Part shown: in pieces, positions 17,202-26,812 of the stretch
How positions within the stretch are numbered: the stretch's first letter is position 1
Layout of the letters: each line of letters starts with the position of its first letter
Source of the DNA: Neorickettsia helminthoeca str. Oregon
GTDB lineage: Bacteria > Pseudomonadota > Alphaproteobacteria > Rickettsiales > Anaplasmataceae
DNA length: 64,000 nucleotides
Assembly: GCF_000632985.1 (NCBI RefSeq)
Contig: NZ_CP007481.1
Coordinates: forward strand, 744,001 to 808,000
Reading direction: 5' to 3'
Notes under the pieces: model-generated
What the model was told of the DNA's origin: nothing
What the model saw: only the letters and a program-made list of their open reading frames with translations
Database searches by the model: none
Position numbers and translations under genes: made by a program

Positions 17202-18554
17202 ATGGAGATACCTGAATTTAAAAGCACAAAGAATCTTTATATAAAGACCTATGGCTGTCAGATGAACGTCTACGATTCTGAAATGATTGAAAAAATCGTT
17301 GGTCAGATGGGCTTCAGGACGGTAGAAACAGCTGAAGATGCAGATTTAGTAATCCTAAACACCTGCCATATAAGAGAGAAAGCTGCAGAAAAGATTTACT
17401 CCGAGCTTGGGAAACTAAGAGCGCTCGAAAAAAGGAAGCAAAAAAAAATCATGACGGTCGTCGCTGGCTGTGTTGCGCAAGCAGAGGGCGATGAAATAAT
17501 TAAAAGAGCAAGAAACGTCGATATAGTAGTCGGACCTCAAAGTCTCCACACACTACCTGAACTGATAGCAAGAGTCGAGAGGAAATCGAGCAAGGAGGTG
17601 AGATTAGAATTCCACCCGATAGAGAAATTCGATTACTTATCTGGAGAAATCACAAAAGATGAAGCGTGTCAGTACTCAGCTTTCCTATCGATACAGGAAG
17701 GCTGCGATAAATTCTGTTCATTCTGTGTTGTACCATACACACGTGGAAGTGAATATTCAAGGACAGTTGAGGCAGTGTATCGTGAAGCCCTAGCGCTCAC
17801 AGCAAATGGTGTTAAAGAAATCACCCTACTTGGACAGAATGTGAATGGCTATCACGGCAGCTTAGATGCCGGAGAATACACTATGAATCTGGGGCAACTC
17901 ATTTCCCGGATAGCAAATATTCCATCATTGTTAAGAATACGATACACAACATCTCATCCAGTTGACATGCATGACGAACTCTATGAAGCTCACGCTAAAG
18001 AAAGCAAATTGATGCCCTTTATACATTTGCCCGTACAGTCAGGGTCGGATAGGGTATTGAAGAGAATGAATAGGAAGTACACCGCATCAACGTATCTCGA
18101 GATTGTTCAACGGCTGAAAAAAGCAAGAGACGATATCGCATTCTCCTCAGATTTCATTGTTGGCTTCCCTGGAGAAAGTGATGATGACTTCCAACAAACA
18201 CTTGAGCTCGTAAAACAAGTAGAATACGCACAATGTTATAGCTTTAAATACAGCCCCAGACCTGGTACTCCGGGAGCCGGATACCCACAGATCGATGAGA
18301 AGATCAAAGATATGAGGTTGCAAAAATTACAGGCATTACTCAGAGAAAAACAACTGCTATTCAACCAAAAAATGATCGGTAAAACGGTTAAGGTGCTATT
18401 TGATAAGAAAAACACAGATCAGATTTCAGGTAGAACTGAATACATGCAACCAGTATACTCAGATGATGCTAGCTTGTTTGGCAAAATGGTCACGATGGAA
18501 GTCAAAGATGCCTCAGCATTTACCCTGAAATGTATCCCAGTAGGAATTATTTAA
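17202..18554 (+). CDS. miaB: tRNA-2-methylthio-N6-dimethylallyladenosine synthase
   Basis: The 450-residue radical-SAM methylthiotransferase adds the 2-methylthio group to i6A37 of tRNAs reading UNN codons. The N-terminal UPF0004 domain has the auxiliary-cluster cysteines (YGCQMN, NTCHIREKA, VAGCVAQ). The radical-SAM motif is CDKFCSFC in SIQEGCDKFCSFCVVPYTRG. A TRAM domain makes up the C-terminus (from about residue 380). The sequence from TYGCQMN onward fits MiaB better than MtaB or RimO. Confidence 0.95.
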   Translation: MEIPEFKSTKNLYIKTYGCQMNVYDSEMIEKIVGQMGFRTVETAEDADLVILNTCHIREKAAEKIYSELGKLRALEKRKQKKIMTVVAGCVAQAEGDEIIKRARNVDIVVGPQSLHTLPELIARVERKSSKEVRLEFHPIEKFDYLSGEITKDEACQYSAFLSIQEGCDKFCSFCVVPYTRGSEYSRTVEAVYREALALTANGVKEITLLGQNVNGYHGSLDAGEYTMNLGQLISRIANIPSLLRIRYTTSHPVDMHDELYEAHAKESKLMPFIHLPVQSGSDRVLKRMNRKYTASTYLEIVQRLKKARDDIAFSSDFIVGFPGESDDDFQQTLELVKQVEYAQCYSFKYSPRPGTPGAGYPQIDEKIKDMRLQKLQALLREKQLLFNQKMIGKTVKVLFDKKNTDQISGRTEYMQPVYSDDASLFGKMVTMEVKDASAFTLKCIPVGII

Positions 18555-18771
18555 CAATGTATTTTCGTGGCAATTCGGATTCTGTTTGACTTGTATCTCA
18601 AGGTCCTGTATTGTACATTTACCTTTTCTCAACTAGTGTCGATTTCCAGTTGCGTCCCCGGATAGCTGGGAGTGATTTGCAACTGAATTCACTGAAGCTG
18701 CTGACGAATTGAGTCCCATACGTTTGCCATCGATAACGATTTCAGTTAGAGTTAGATGGAGATTCCTCTAT

Positions 18772-18861
18772 GGAGAGGTGGCCGAGAGGCTGAAGGCGGC
18801 GGTTTGCTAAACCGTTATACGATTAATAGTCGTATCGAGGGTTCGAATCCCTCCCTCTCCG
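18772..18861 (+). tRNA. tRNA-Ser(GCU)
   Basis: A 90-nt class II tRNA. Acceptor stem GGAGAGG/CCTCTCC, anticodon loop TGCTAAA giving anticodon GCU, a long variable arm (ATACGATTAATAGTCGTAT), T loop TTCGAAT. CCA is not encoded. Confidence 0.95.
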
Positions 18862-19360
18862 TTTTGCGTGCGTTTGGGATTTGTAGCATGACGAGCGCTA
18901 AACACGGAGCTCTTTTTTACCGCGCATCTTTGGAAGGGGGTATTTGAGCAGCTCACCAGATAGACGTGTATCTAGAAGATTACGGCATAACCCTGTGAAG
19001 ATTCCCGGGTATCAATTAACCCCGCATTGATTTGGATAGCTCTATATTGCTAGCTTTGCGAGAATAATCACGATAAACCACACAGCAAGAGTACAAAGAA
19101 ACCTATAGGAATGTCGCTATTCCCCTCAGGAAGAAGCCCAACACTGGGTATATTAAGTACTAGAACAGAGCACACAGGACTTTCTAGTAGAGCTTACACA
19201 AGAACCAACCTGAAGGGTCCACAGAAAGAACTCAGCCTCTCCTGCTAAAGGAACTAAAAAGCTTCCTAGAGTATCGACCTCAGAACAGACCCACATTGTA
19301 AAGATCCCCCATTCCACGCAGGAGCGGGAGTGGGAAAAAAGCAACCGAGCAGAAGTGGCG
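18862..19360. other. Intergenic region between tRNA-Ser and rpsI with no identified gene
   Basis: About 500 bp follow the tRNA and lie downstream of rpsI. A minus-strand frame is open across part of it (19153-19422), but it overlaps rpsI and has no domain. The half nearest rpsI (about 19110-19350) is richer in G+C than typical spacers here, with short complementary segments such as CCCCTCAGG at about 19125 and CCTGAAGGG at about 19210. It could hold a structured RNA, but I see no tmRNA, SRP RNA, RNase P RNA or convincing 6S signature. Confidence 0.4.
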
Positions 19361-19798
19361 CTATCTCTTGGAAAACTGGAAACTCTTACGAGCTTTCTTT
19401 TTACCGTATTTTTTACGCTCAACTATTCGGGAATCACGAACTAAAAGGGAATTTTTCTTGAGCGGCTCTCTGAAACCTGGATTAAAATTCTGTAATGCCC
19501 TACTAAGCCCCAATCTAAGTGCTCCAGCTTGACCCGAAACTCCTCCACCCTTGATGGTTGCAAATACATCAAATTTGCCAGCTACATCGCAGACACGCAA
19601 GGGGGAGCAGACATCCTGACAAAGATACTGGTGCTCAAGATGAGAGTAGAGATCCGGCTTGCCATTAACACGAAAAAGACCAGTACCAGCCTTGATCCAC
19701 ACCCTAGCTACAGCAGTTTTCCTGCGACCTGTACCATATGCTCTACCCTGCCTATCTACTACTGGGAGCCTTTTTACCTGATTATCACTATTTAGCAC
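19361..19798 (-). CDS. rpsI: Small ribosomal subunit protein uS9
   Basis: The 145-residue protein has the uS9 signatures: AYGTGRRKTAVARVWIKAG near the N-terminus, GGGVSGQAGALRLGLSRAL in the middle, and the C-terminal RDSRIVERKKYGKKKARKSFQFSKR tail whose last basic residues reach the P-site tRNA. It follows rplM by 2 bp on the minus strand, the conserved rplM-rpsI pair. Confidence 0.96.
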   Translation of the reverse strand: MLNSDNQVKRLPVVDRQGRAYGTGRRKTAVARVWIKAGTGLFRVNGKPDLYSHLEHQYLCQDVCSPLRVCDVAGKFDVFATIKGGGVSGQAGALRLGLSRALQNFNPGFREPLKKNSLLVRDSRIVERKKYGKKKARKSFQFSKR

Positions 19799-19800
19799 AT

Positions 19801-20259
19801 CTACCTCTTATTTTTTCTATTCATTGATGCAAAATCTACCACCTGCGGATTCTGGGCCTCATGCTTATGCTCAGGGCCTGCATACACATAAAGATTCTTG
19901 AATCTTCTCCGAGCCATCGGACCATCATCCAACATCCTTTTCACAGCAAGCCTGACGACCTCACAGGGCTTTTTACCATCCAATAACTTTCTAGGTGTCG
20001 TACTTTTTAAACCTCCAGGATACCCGGTATGCCTGTAGTAGACCTTGTTTAACATTTTAGTCCCGGAAAACTTGACCTTAGAAGCATTTAATATGATGAC
20101 ATTATCTCCACAATCCATGTGCGGGGTATACGCCACTTTTGTCTTGCCACGCAAAACAGTTGAAACGAAAGCAGCAAGTCTACCGACAACAGCATCAGTC
20201 GCATCGATGACGACCCACTTTTTATCCGCCTGTCCTTGCTTCAAAAACGAAGTACTCAT
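19801..20259 (-). CDS. rplM: Large ribosomal subunit protein uL13
   Basis: The 152-residue protein contains [15 protein letters not shown], the [16 protein letters not shown] core and [12 protein letters not shown], all standard uL13 motifs, then a basic C-terminus. It is an early-assembly protein of the large subunit. It lies 36 bp downstream of the cvpA-like gene and immediately before rpsI, so it may be read from both an upstream operon promoter and a local one. Confidence 0.96.
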   Translation of the reverse strand: MSTSFLKQGQADKKWVVIDATDAVVGRLAAFVSTVLRGKTKVAYTPHMDCGDNVIILNASKVKFSGTKMLNKVYYRHTGYPGGLKSTTPRKLLDGKKPCEVVRLAVKRMLDDGPMARRRFKNLYVYAGPEHKHEAQNPQVVDFASMNRKNKR

Positions 20260-20295
20260 AAAGCCAATTTATATTTCAAAAACACTACTCGATCA

Positions 20296-20955
20296 CTACC
20301 CACGTCCACCGGAACCTTTCTCTTTACCAAGGGAGTCCTCCTGATCAACAGAAGCCTCAGAACCAACCAGACCGGTGAATGAGTCACTACCCTCTTCAGT
20401 AAACTTCCAATCATCCTTGAAGGTTTTCGAATAACTTCTAAGTGAGGCGAACACTTCGCCTGGGATGGCCGCATTAAGTGAGCTATCTAGATAGCTAAGG
20501 GTAGAATAAGCCTTGGCACTTTTCAACCACGTCGGAAGATAGTACCCAGGTTTTTGTTCAAGGTCCTTTTCCTCATCACCATTTAGAGAATAATAGAAAA
20601 TATTCAATACTGCAAATATCAAGTAACAGTATACTACCCCTCTAAGAGCTCCGCAAAGGAGTCCTAAGACTCTATCTGTAGGTCCGAGTCTTATCGGCGA
20701 CACGAGGTACATGATCCAACTATTCAGAAGACCGAGGACAACAACGCTGATTATGAAAAGCGCTATCCATGAAAGCGGTGTAACAACAGGTCCTGACGAA
20801 ACATTAAAGAACTCCAAGAAAATATTGCCATTGTGATAAGTTATCATCGCGGAAATGACAATCACCGCAGCACTGAAAATTTCTTTAATAGATCCACGCA
20901 ACATACCAACAAGGATCGTGAGTAGAAAAACGAATAATAATACTAAATCAAACAT
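20296..20955 (-). CDS. cvpA: CvpA family membrane protein
   Basis: The 219-residue protein opens MFDLVLLFVFLLTILVGMLR and has four hydrophobic segments within residues 1-125, with the family-type motif RLGPTDRVLGLLCGALRGV near 91-110. The C-terminal third is hydrophilic. CvpA proteins are linked to colicin V production and envelope integrity, but their molecular role is not established. The ATG abuts the TRAP-permease stop with no gap. Confidence 0.8.
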   Translation of the reverse strand: MFDLVLLFVFLLTILVGMLRGSIKEIFSAAVIVISAMITYHNGNIFLEFFNVSSGPVVTPLSWIALFIISVVVLGLLNSWIMYLVSPIRLGPTDRVLGLLCGALRGVVYCYLIFAVLNIFYYSLNGDEEKDLEQKPGYYLPTWLKSAKAYSTLSYLDSSLNAAIPGEVFASLRSYSKTFKDDWKFTEEGSDSFTGLVGSEASVDQEDSLGKEKGSGGRG

Positions 20956-23529
20956 TTAATTTTCCCTATCTCTTTTTCTCTGAACCATAAATATACAGGA
21001 AAACAACAATAGACTCACGGAATACACTACCCACCTCGGCATCTGTGGTTGGGATACCATAATTTCAGAGATTTTCATAGTGCTATCTAACTTAGTACAC
21101 CGACTTACCGGGCTATGACTCACCGAAAGAATGTCCAGTACATTTTCGTCGTGATCATAATCAGTGACAATACCACAGGCGCGGAGTTGCTCATCTATTG
21201 TCCCCGATGTTTTATTGTCTATATTGAACTTTGTAATTTCAGGATTACCAAAGAAGTCCTTATCGTTGAGGACTATTCTCAATCTTTTGGAATCATTGAA
21301 GTGAGATAGAATCGCACTATTCATTTCAAGGTTCGAAAATTCCTTTGTAACAAGCTCAACGAAAACTGAAGGAGTCATTAATGCAATTCCAGTGAGGAAA
21401 AGAATTATAGACTCATAAAATTTACTTCTAACTATCAAATATCCCTGTGATCCTGCAGTGATTGCTATAATTCCAATCACAGAGAAAACTATCACCTGTA
21501 TCAAATGGGCTACACCTTCAATATTGAATCCAAGTATTTGAGGATTCAGAACAAACAAAAAGGGAAGCAACATCGTTCTGATATTGTAGAAAAAGGCTTG
21601 GACACCGGTCATAATTGCATTACCCCCTGCTATAGCAGCAGCGGCATAGGAGGCAAGACCAACCGGAGGCGTCACATCGGCCATCAAACCGAAGTAGAAC
21701 ACAAAGAGGTGTATGGAGAATAGAGGTATGTCGATACCATTTTTCTTAGTGATGTGGAGGAGTACAGGCACCATCAATGTAGATACAATGATGTAGCAAG
21801 CAGTAGTCGGCATACCCATACCCAGCACCATACACATGAATGCCGTGAGGAACAGAGTGACTAGTAGGTTCCCGTTAGACACAGAATCCAGGACTCCACC
21901 AATTTTCAATCCGACACCGGTCAAAGAGACAGATCCAACGATTATACCAGCAGCTGCTGTAGCGACTGCTACGACCGTCATATTTTTTGAGCTCATTATC
22001 ATCGCATCGATACACTTCATGCAACCACTCTTTATGAGTGAACAAAAAGCGAATCGACATTCAAAAAATCCCAGAATGACCTCTTTGGTAAACAGTTCGA
22101 ACAAAAGGAACAATATCGTCCAATAAGCAGAAAGTGCTGGAGACATGTGTTCCACAAGTAGACACCAGATCAGGATCACCAGTGGCATGAAATGATGTAA
22201 ACCGGTCCTAAGCTTAAAAGATACAGTAGACTTATCAAGAGAAGGATTATTTTTTAGGGTATTCTGATACCATAATAGGGCGACGTAAATGAAACAACAG
22301 AGGCCACCTATTACAAGAGGTCCATAAGTACCTGAAATATTTTTCAGTCCCGAAAATACCATAAACCCCTCTATGAGGGCATAAATTCCGGAGAAGCAGA
22401 GTGCTATAACCGAAAAAGCAAGCAGCATACGCAATATAACGCTGCTGATACCACCTGAGCCTCCTTCCGAAACCACGACAACAGGCGCATTAAGTTTACA
22501 GGCCTCGATATGTACAATGTATAAAAGGGCTATATATACCAACACCGCTGGCAAAAAGGCATGTTTAACAACTTCGATGTACGGTATTGATAAATATTCG
22601 GCCATCAGGAATGCTGCGGCACCCATGACTGGCGGCATGATTTGACCATTTATTCCTGCGGAGACCTCAATAGCGGCAGCTTTCTCAGGACTGAAGCCCA
22701 TTTTTTTCATCATTGGGATTGTCAAAGAACCAACCGTGATAGTATTAGCAATTGATGATCCGGAAATCATACCCATGAGTCCTGATGAAACCACCGCAGC
22801 TTTAGCTGGACCTCCTCTAAATCTGTTCAAGAGCAGGAAGGACAGTTCAATGAAAAAATGACCTGCTCCCGTTTTTTCGAGCAGCGCACCGAAAAGTACG
22901 TACAGAAATACAAAATCCACGGATACAGCAATCGCAGTTCCGAATACACCTTCCGTGGAGAACCACTGGTGCGATGCAATCGCGGATAACATGTAATCCT
23001 TGTGCACAACCAGATCTGGCATAATCTCACCAAACCTCGAATAGAACAGTGAAACTAATACTACAATCACGACAGCACTGCCGACTGTCCTACGTGCAGC
23101 TTCGAGTAGGACACATATACCACACACTGCTACCAATACATCCATCGTAGTTGGCATACCCAATCTCAAAGAGATCTGTCTATAAGAGAAGACTAAATAG
23201 AACGTTGCAAAGACGCCAACGCCACTCAGGAGCCAATCTGGTAGTGGTATATACTTCTTCGCTGAACTCGAAAAAGCTGGAAACATGGATAAGGCAAGGA
23301 ACAATCCAAAAGCCAGATGTATAGAACGTATCTGAAAATCATTTAAGATGAATGCATTCGAGCCGATAAACTCGGCAAAATGAAACTGCATTGGAGATGC
23401 AATCCAGATTTGAAGTAAGGCCCAGGTCAGAGCTACTGCCGAGATGAAGGAATGTAAGAAGGTCCCCTTCGGCGGTCGGGAACCAAGCTCAGACTCTGTT
23501 AAATGCTCATAATCTTCTTTCCGAACCAT
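20956..23529 (-). CDS. TRAP transporter fused permease (DctQ-DctM type)
   Basis: The 857-residue polytopic protein is the 4TM/12TM fused permease of a tripartite ATP-independent transporter, which uses an ion gradient and an extracytoplasmic TAXI-type solute receptor. DctM motifs are clear: SGLMGMISGSSIANTITVG, GINGQIMPPVMGAAAFLMAEY, and GMGMPTTACYIIVSTLMVP plus GLMADVTPPVGLASYAAAAIAG in the second half. A receptor gene is not visible nearby. The substrate is unknown; organic acids are typical for the class. It heads a minus-strand run cvpA-rplM-rpsI and starts 56 bp after sodB. Confidence 0.88.
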   Translation of the reverse strand: MVRKEDYEHLTESELGSRPPKGTFLHSFISAVALTWALLQIWIASPMQFHFAEFIGSNAFILNDFQIRSIHLAFGLFLALSMFPAFSSSAKKYIPLPDWLLSGVGVFATFYLVFSYRQISLRLGMPTTMDVLVAVCGICVLLEAARRTVGSAVVIVVLVSLFYSRFGEIMPDLVVHKDYMLSAIASHQWFSTEGVFGTAIAVSVDFVFLYVLFGALLEKTGAGHFFIELSFLLLNRFRGGPAKAAVVSSGLMGMISGSSIANTITVGSLTIPMMKKMGFSPEKAAAIEVSAGINGQIMPPVMGAAAFLMAEYLSIPYIEVVKHAFLPAVLVYIALLYIVHIEACKLNAPVVVVSEGGSGGISSVILRMLLAFSVIALCFSGIYALIEGFMVFSGLKNISGTYGPLVIGGLCCFIYVALLWYQNTLKNNPSLDKSTVSFKLRTGLHHFMPLVILIWCLLVEHMSPALSAYWTILFLLFELFTKEVILGFFECRFAFCSLIKSGCMKCIDAMIMSSKNMTVVAVATAAAGIIVGSVSLTGVGLKIGGVLDSVSNGNLLVTLFLTAFMCMVLGMGMPTTACYIIVSTLMVPVLLHITKKNGIDIPLFSIHLFVFYFGLMADVTPPVGLASYAAAAIAGGNAIMTGVQAFFYNIRTMLLPFLFVLNPQILGFNIEGVAHLIQVIVFSVIGIIAITAGSQGYLIVRSKFYESIILFLTGIALMTPSVFVELVTKEFSNLEMNSAILSHFNDSKRLRIVLNDKDFFGNPEITKFNIDNKTSGTIDEQLRACGIVTDYDHDENVLDILSVSHSPVSRCTKLDSTMKISEIMVSQPQMPRWVVYSVSLLLFSCIFMVQRKRDREN

Positions 23530-23585
23530 ACGACCTAATTAAAAATAGAAACAGTCAAGAATCTTGGACCCATAAGATCCAATTT

Positions 23586-24212
23586 TCAGCCAACTGCCGA
23601 GTAATTTGCAGATGCGAAATCCCAATTGATCAACTGAGCCAAAAATGTAGCAACGTAGTCAGGCCTACGATTCTGGTAATCCAGATAATAGGCATGCTCC
23701 CACACATCGATGGCAAGCAGTGGAACAAAATTTTGATTAGTCAGTGGTGTTTCAGCATTCGATGTTTTGACCACTGAGAGCCTCTGGGATGCTTTATCGA
23801 AGATCAACCATGCCCAGCCGCTACCGAATTGAGTAACCGCTGCGAGACTTAATTGTTGCTTAAGCTCCTCCATGCCACCAAAATCTTTTACTATCTGCAG
23901 CATGAGCCTATCATCCGGGGAGCAAGCACTCGCAGGTGGACGCATGGAATTCCAATAAAAGGTGTGATTCCAAACTTGTGCGGCATTATTGAAAATTGCC
24001 TCTTTCCCCTGTTTGTTCCAGGTATTACGAATCACGCAGAGCAATGTATCACCTACGTCGTCACTTTCTACTAATAACTCGTTCACCTTGTTCACATAAC
24101 CTGCGTGGTGCTTATCATAGTGGAAACCCAATGTCTTCTCTGAAATAAGTGGTTCTAGGGCATCCTTGTGATAAGGTAGTTCAGGCAGAATAATTTTTAT
24201 CGCGGATCTCAT
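23586..24212 (-). CDS. sodB: Superoxide dismutase (Fe type)
   Basis: The 208-residue enzyme removes superoxide. Metal ligands fall in LGFHYDKHHAGYV (first His), QVWNHTFYW (second), and DVWEHAYYLDYQNRRPDYV (Asp and third His). AQVWNHTFYWNSM and GSGWAWLI fit Fe-SOD rather than Mn-SOD. The chain begins without a signal peptide, so it is cytoplasmic. In Ehrlichia and Anaplasma sodB lies just upstream of virB3; here the two loci are about 27 kb apart. Confidence 0.94.
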   Translation of the reverse strand: MRSAIKIILPELPYHKDALEPLISEKTLGFHYDKHHAGYVNKVNELLVESDDVGDTLLCVIRNTWNKQGKEAIFNNAAQVWNHTFYWNSMRPPASACSPDDRLMLQIVKDFGGMEELKQQLSLAAVTQFGSGWAWLIFDKASQRLSVVKTSNAETPLTNQNFVPLLAIDVWEHAYYLDYQNRRPDYVATFLAQLINWDFASANYSAVG

Positions 24213-24396
24213 TAACTAATAAAGCAAAGCACTGCCCAAGATGTTAGCACTTAGAAGGAGATTTTGCAAAAGTCGGACAAGTATAGGAGAATACATAGAC
24301 ATGCGAGTTCTTTTATTTCAAGAGATGATTTCTTGGGTTCTAGTACGGTTCGCGTCAACAGAGTTCTAAAAATCCAAGGAATCAAAGTGGCACTCT

Positions 24397-24993
24397 ATGA
24401 ACATCTTATCAATCGACTCATCAAAGGAAGGAAAGTTCTCAATTGCGATACTGAAAAATGGAAGTATATGTTTTTCGAAAACAGTAGAAGCCAGATTATC
24501 TGAGAAACTCTTTCATGTACTCAATCCCCTCAGGGAAGAGATATTAACGGAAATTAACATACTAGCAATCAATACGGGTCCAGGCAGTTACACTGGTGTC
24601 AGAGCAGGAATTGCGGTGTTAAATGGAATGTCGATAGGAGCTAGAAAGCAACTGATAGGATTTGATGCATTCACAGTACTTCTATCCAAGTTCAGACGCG
24701 ATTATTGCAGCTTTACAACCAATGACCAGGAAATAGCCGTATTGCTGAAAGGTTATAATGATTCCTTTTTTTACTTACAGAAATTCGAAAAAAATTCTAA
24801 AAAAAAGACGAATCCTACCAGGATATCAGTAGAATTTCTCACAGATCTCAAGGGATGCACAATCATAAGCGATACCGCTGGCTACGGCTATGTGTATGAA
24901 ACTTCAGCTGAAGATATATCACTACTAGCTTCTGATCCTGAAGCATGTAGAGGAGCTGATTACCTGACCTCACCTTTGTACGTACAAGTCTGA
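24397..24993 (+). CDS. tsaB: tRNA threonylcarbamoyladenosine biosynthesis protein TsaB
   Basis: The 198-residue actin-like-fold protein opens MNILSIDSSKEGKFSIAIL and carries the signature NTGPGSYTGVRAGIAVLNG (about residues 60-80). TsaB partners TsaD and TsaE in making t6A37 on ANN-decoding tRNAs. The C-terminal half is shorter and more divergent than in enteric homologues. A rimI acetyltransferase, often adjacent, is not seen. Confidence 0.9.
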   Translation: MNILSIDSSKEGKFSIAILKNGSICFSKTVEARLSEKLFHVLNPLREEILTEINILAINTGPGSYTGVRAGIAVLNGMSIGARKQLIGFDAFTVLLSKFRRDYCSFTTNDQEIAVLLKGYNDSFFYLQKFEKNSKKKTNPTRISVEFLTDLKGCTIISDTAGYGYVYETSAEDISLLASDPEACRGADYLTSPLYVQV

Positions 24994-25559
24994 ATTCTTC
25001 TTGTTTTCGTCAAATGGAAACGCTGAGAATATCTTCAACACTGTCTCCAGAGTGGGCGACCCAATATCCGGTTATCACAACCATTCTTATTCAGAGCACG
25101 ACTTCCTGATAGTTCAGACTTCAAAGACTTAGAGAAGTCCCTTAGATACACTGATTTCACTCTACACTAACAGACCCACCTTTTTAGACCTTCCCAATTC
25201 ACAATCTCACTCACAGATGAGCATCATCTTTCAGGATTGCGGTATTCCATGACATTTATAAAAATCTTAATCGTGTTCAAAACTACGGATAATCTTTTAA
25301 TTAAATATACGAAAAGAGAATTCATAATGCAGTTTATTTTAGCAATATTTAATAAGTGTTAAGAGTGTTCCATTGCCATAATTCCTATTGTATGATCTAC
25401 TGAGCCTTCGGTTCGGTTCGTGGAGTGCTCTCAACTGTTGTTCCTTCTGTAGTTGTGTTTATTTTCCGCTCATACAATCCTTGATATGTAAAATCATTGA
25501 TCTGAGGTGGGGTGGTTGACTTTGGTTATTTATTTTTAGTTGTCATCTAAGTTTTTGAT
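24994..25559. other. Gene-free stretch between tsaB and the MFS gene
   Basis: About 565 bp with no credible reading frame on either strand. A 31-codon frame from ATG 25014 ends quickly and has no recognisable match. The half near the MFS gene is AT-rich (25250-25380) and probably holds its promoter. Confidence 0.5.
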
Positions 25560-26747
25560 ATGAAAAACACTCTTGCCTGGTTAGTAGCCACGTTGTTTTT
25601 TACGTACCAATATATTCTACGTGTCTTACCTAACATAGTGGTTGATGATGTAATACAAAGGTTCAGTATTTCATCAGCGGTCGTAGGTCAAGTAACGGGG
25701 CTATATTATGTTGCATATACGCTACTGCATATCCCTATAGGGATAATGTTAGATCGCATGGCTCCAAGAAAGGTGATCTTTGTTGGAGCTTTGTTAGTAG
25801 TCTTATCAATGGTGCCGTTGGTTTATACATCTTCTGTGACGCTTTTGGTAATCGGGAAGCTACTTTTGGGAGGTGCATCTTCCGTTGGAGTGCTAGGACT
25901 TCTTAGGGTCGTGAGGAGCTCTTTCCCTGCAGAGAAATTTTCCCTTATTTTTGGTATCTCGATTTTCATCGCGCTCATAGGGGCTATGTATGGCGGACAA
26001 CCATTGGGTTACTGTATACACACCTTCGGTTGGTACACTACCTTCACCACAATTTTAATTGTCGGTTTAGTAATTGCATTCTCTGCATATTTATTTATCC
26101 CGGATAAGTGTAGCACTTCCAAGGCACCTCCTGTAAAAGAAACGCTATCGGAGCTCTTCTCACTCAGAAGATGGCTGGTTATTTCGCTCATAGGTGGTCT
26201 GATGGTAGGACCATTACAAGGTTTTGCGGATGGCTGGGCAACTAAGTTTTTCAGTGTTGTCTATCCTGGAATTGGCGCTTCCATGGCTGGCTTTCTACCA
26301 TCCCTAATACTGCTGGGATTGGCTTTTGGAGCACCATTGCTAGGTCTAATAACTGTGCGATTCGGCAGGTATTACACAATCTTAACGGCGTGCTCGTTCC
26401 TGATGTTTGTTGGATTCCAGTTGATGTTCACAGGACAAGTATCCTTGAACTTCTTGTTTGTAATACTAGTCGTTGTAGGCGCTGCATCATCCTACCAAAC
26501 GCTTGTAATACATCTGGCATCCTCAATGGTGCCTGATAGATGTATGGGTACAGCCGCAGCCTGTGCGAATATGATTATAATGGCTTTTGGCTATTTTTTC
26601 CATGCAACAATAGGAATGCTTGTTGGAAATGGTATTGCAGATCCAGTAAGAATCATTACCGGACTCTCAGTTATCAAATACTGTCTAGCAGTTTCCACTC
26701 TTGCTTTGCCGTTGTTCTACAAGCTCTGTGTAGCCGGAAGAAAGTAG
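25560..26747 (+). CDS. Major facilitator superfamily transporter
   Basis: The 395-residue protein has about 12 hydrophobic segments. The MFS motif A region appears after TM2 as GIMLDRMAPRKVIFVGA (about residues 62-78). The N-terminus YQYILRVLPNIVVDDVIQRF resembles MFS proteins that are common and multiplied in Rickettsiales. The substrate cannot be read from sequence; metabolite uptake from the host is likely. It is convergent with mscS. Confidence 0.85.
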   Translation: MKNTLAWLVATLFFTYQYILRVLPNIVVDDVIQRFSISSAVVGQVTGLYYVAYTLLHIPIGIMLDRMAPRKVIFVGALLVVLSMVPLVYTSSVTLLVIGKLLLGGASSVGVLGLLRVVRSSFPAEKFSLIFGISIFIALIGAMYGGQPLGYCIHTFGWYTTFTTILIVGLVIAFSAYLFIPDKCSTSKAPPVKETLSELFSLRRWLVISLIGGLMVGPLQGFADGWATKFFSVVYPGIGASMAGFLPSLILLGLAFGAPLLGLITVRFGRYYTILTACSFLMFVGFQLMFTGQVSLNFLFVILVVVGAASSYQTLVIHLASSMVPDRCMGTAAACANMIIMAFGYFFHATIGMLVGNGIADPVRIITGLSVIKYCLAVSTLALPLFYKLCVAGRK

Positions 26748-26812
26748 TTGATCCCGGTTTTTTGGCAATCGTTCCTCTGAGTCCGCATTGATTCAGGGGG
26801 ACGGAATGAGAC

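Noticed and set aside
18756-18947. Frame across tRNA-Ser(GCU)
   Set aside because: It is tRNA sequence in translation.
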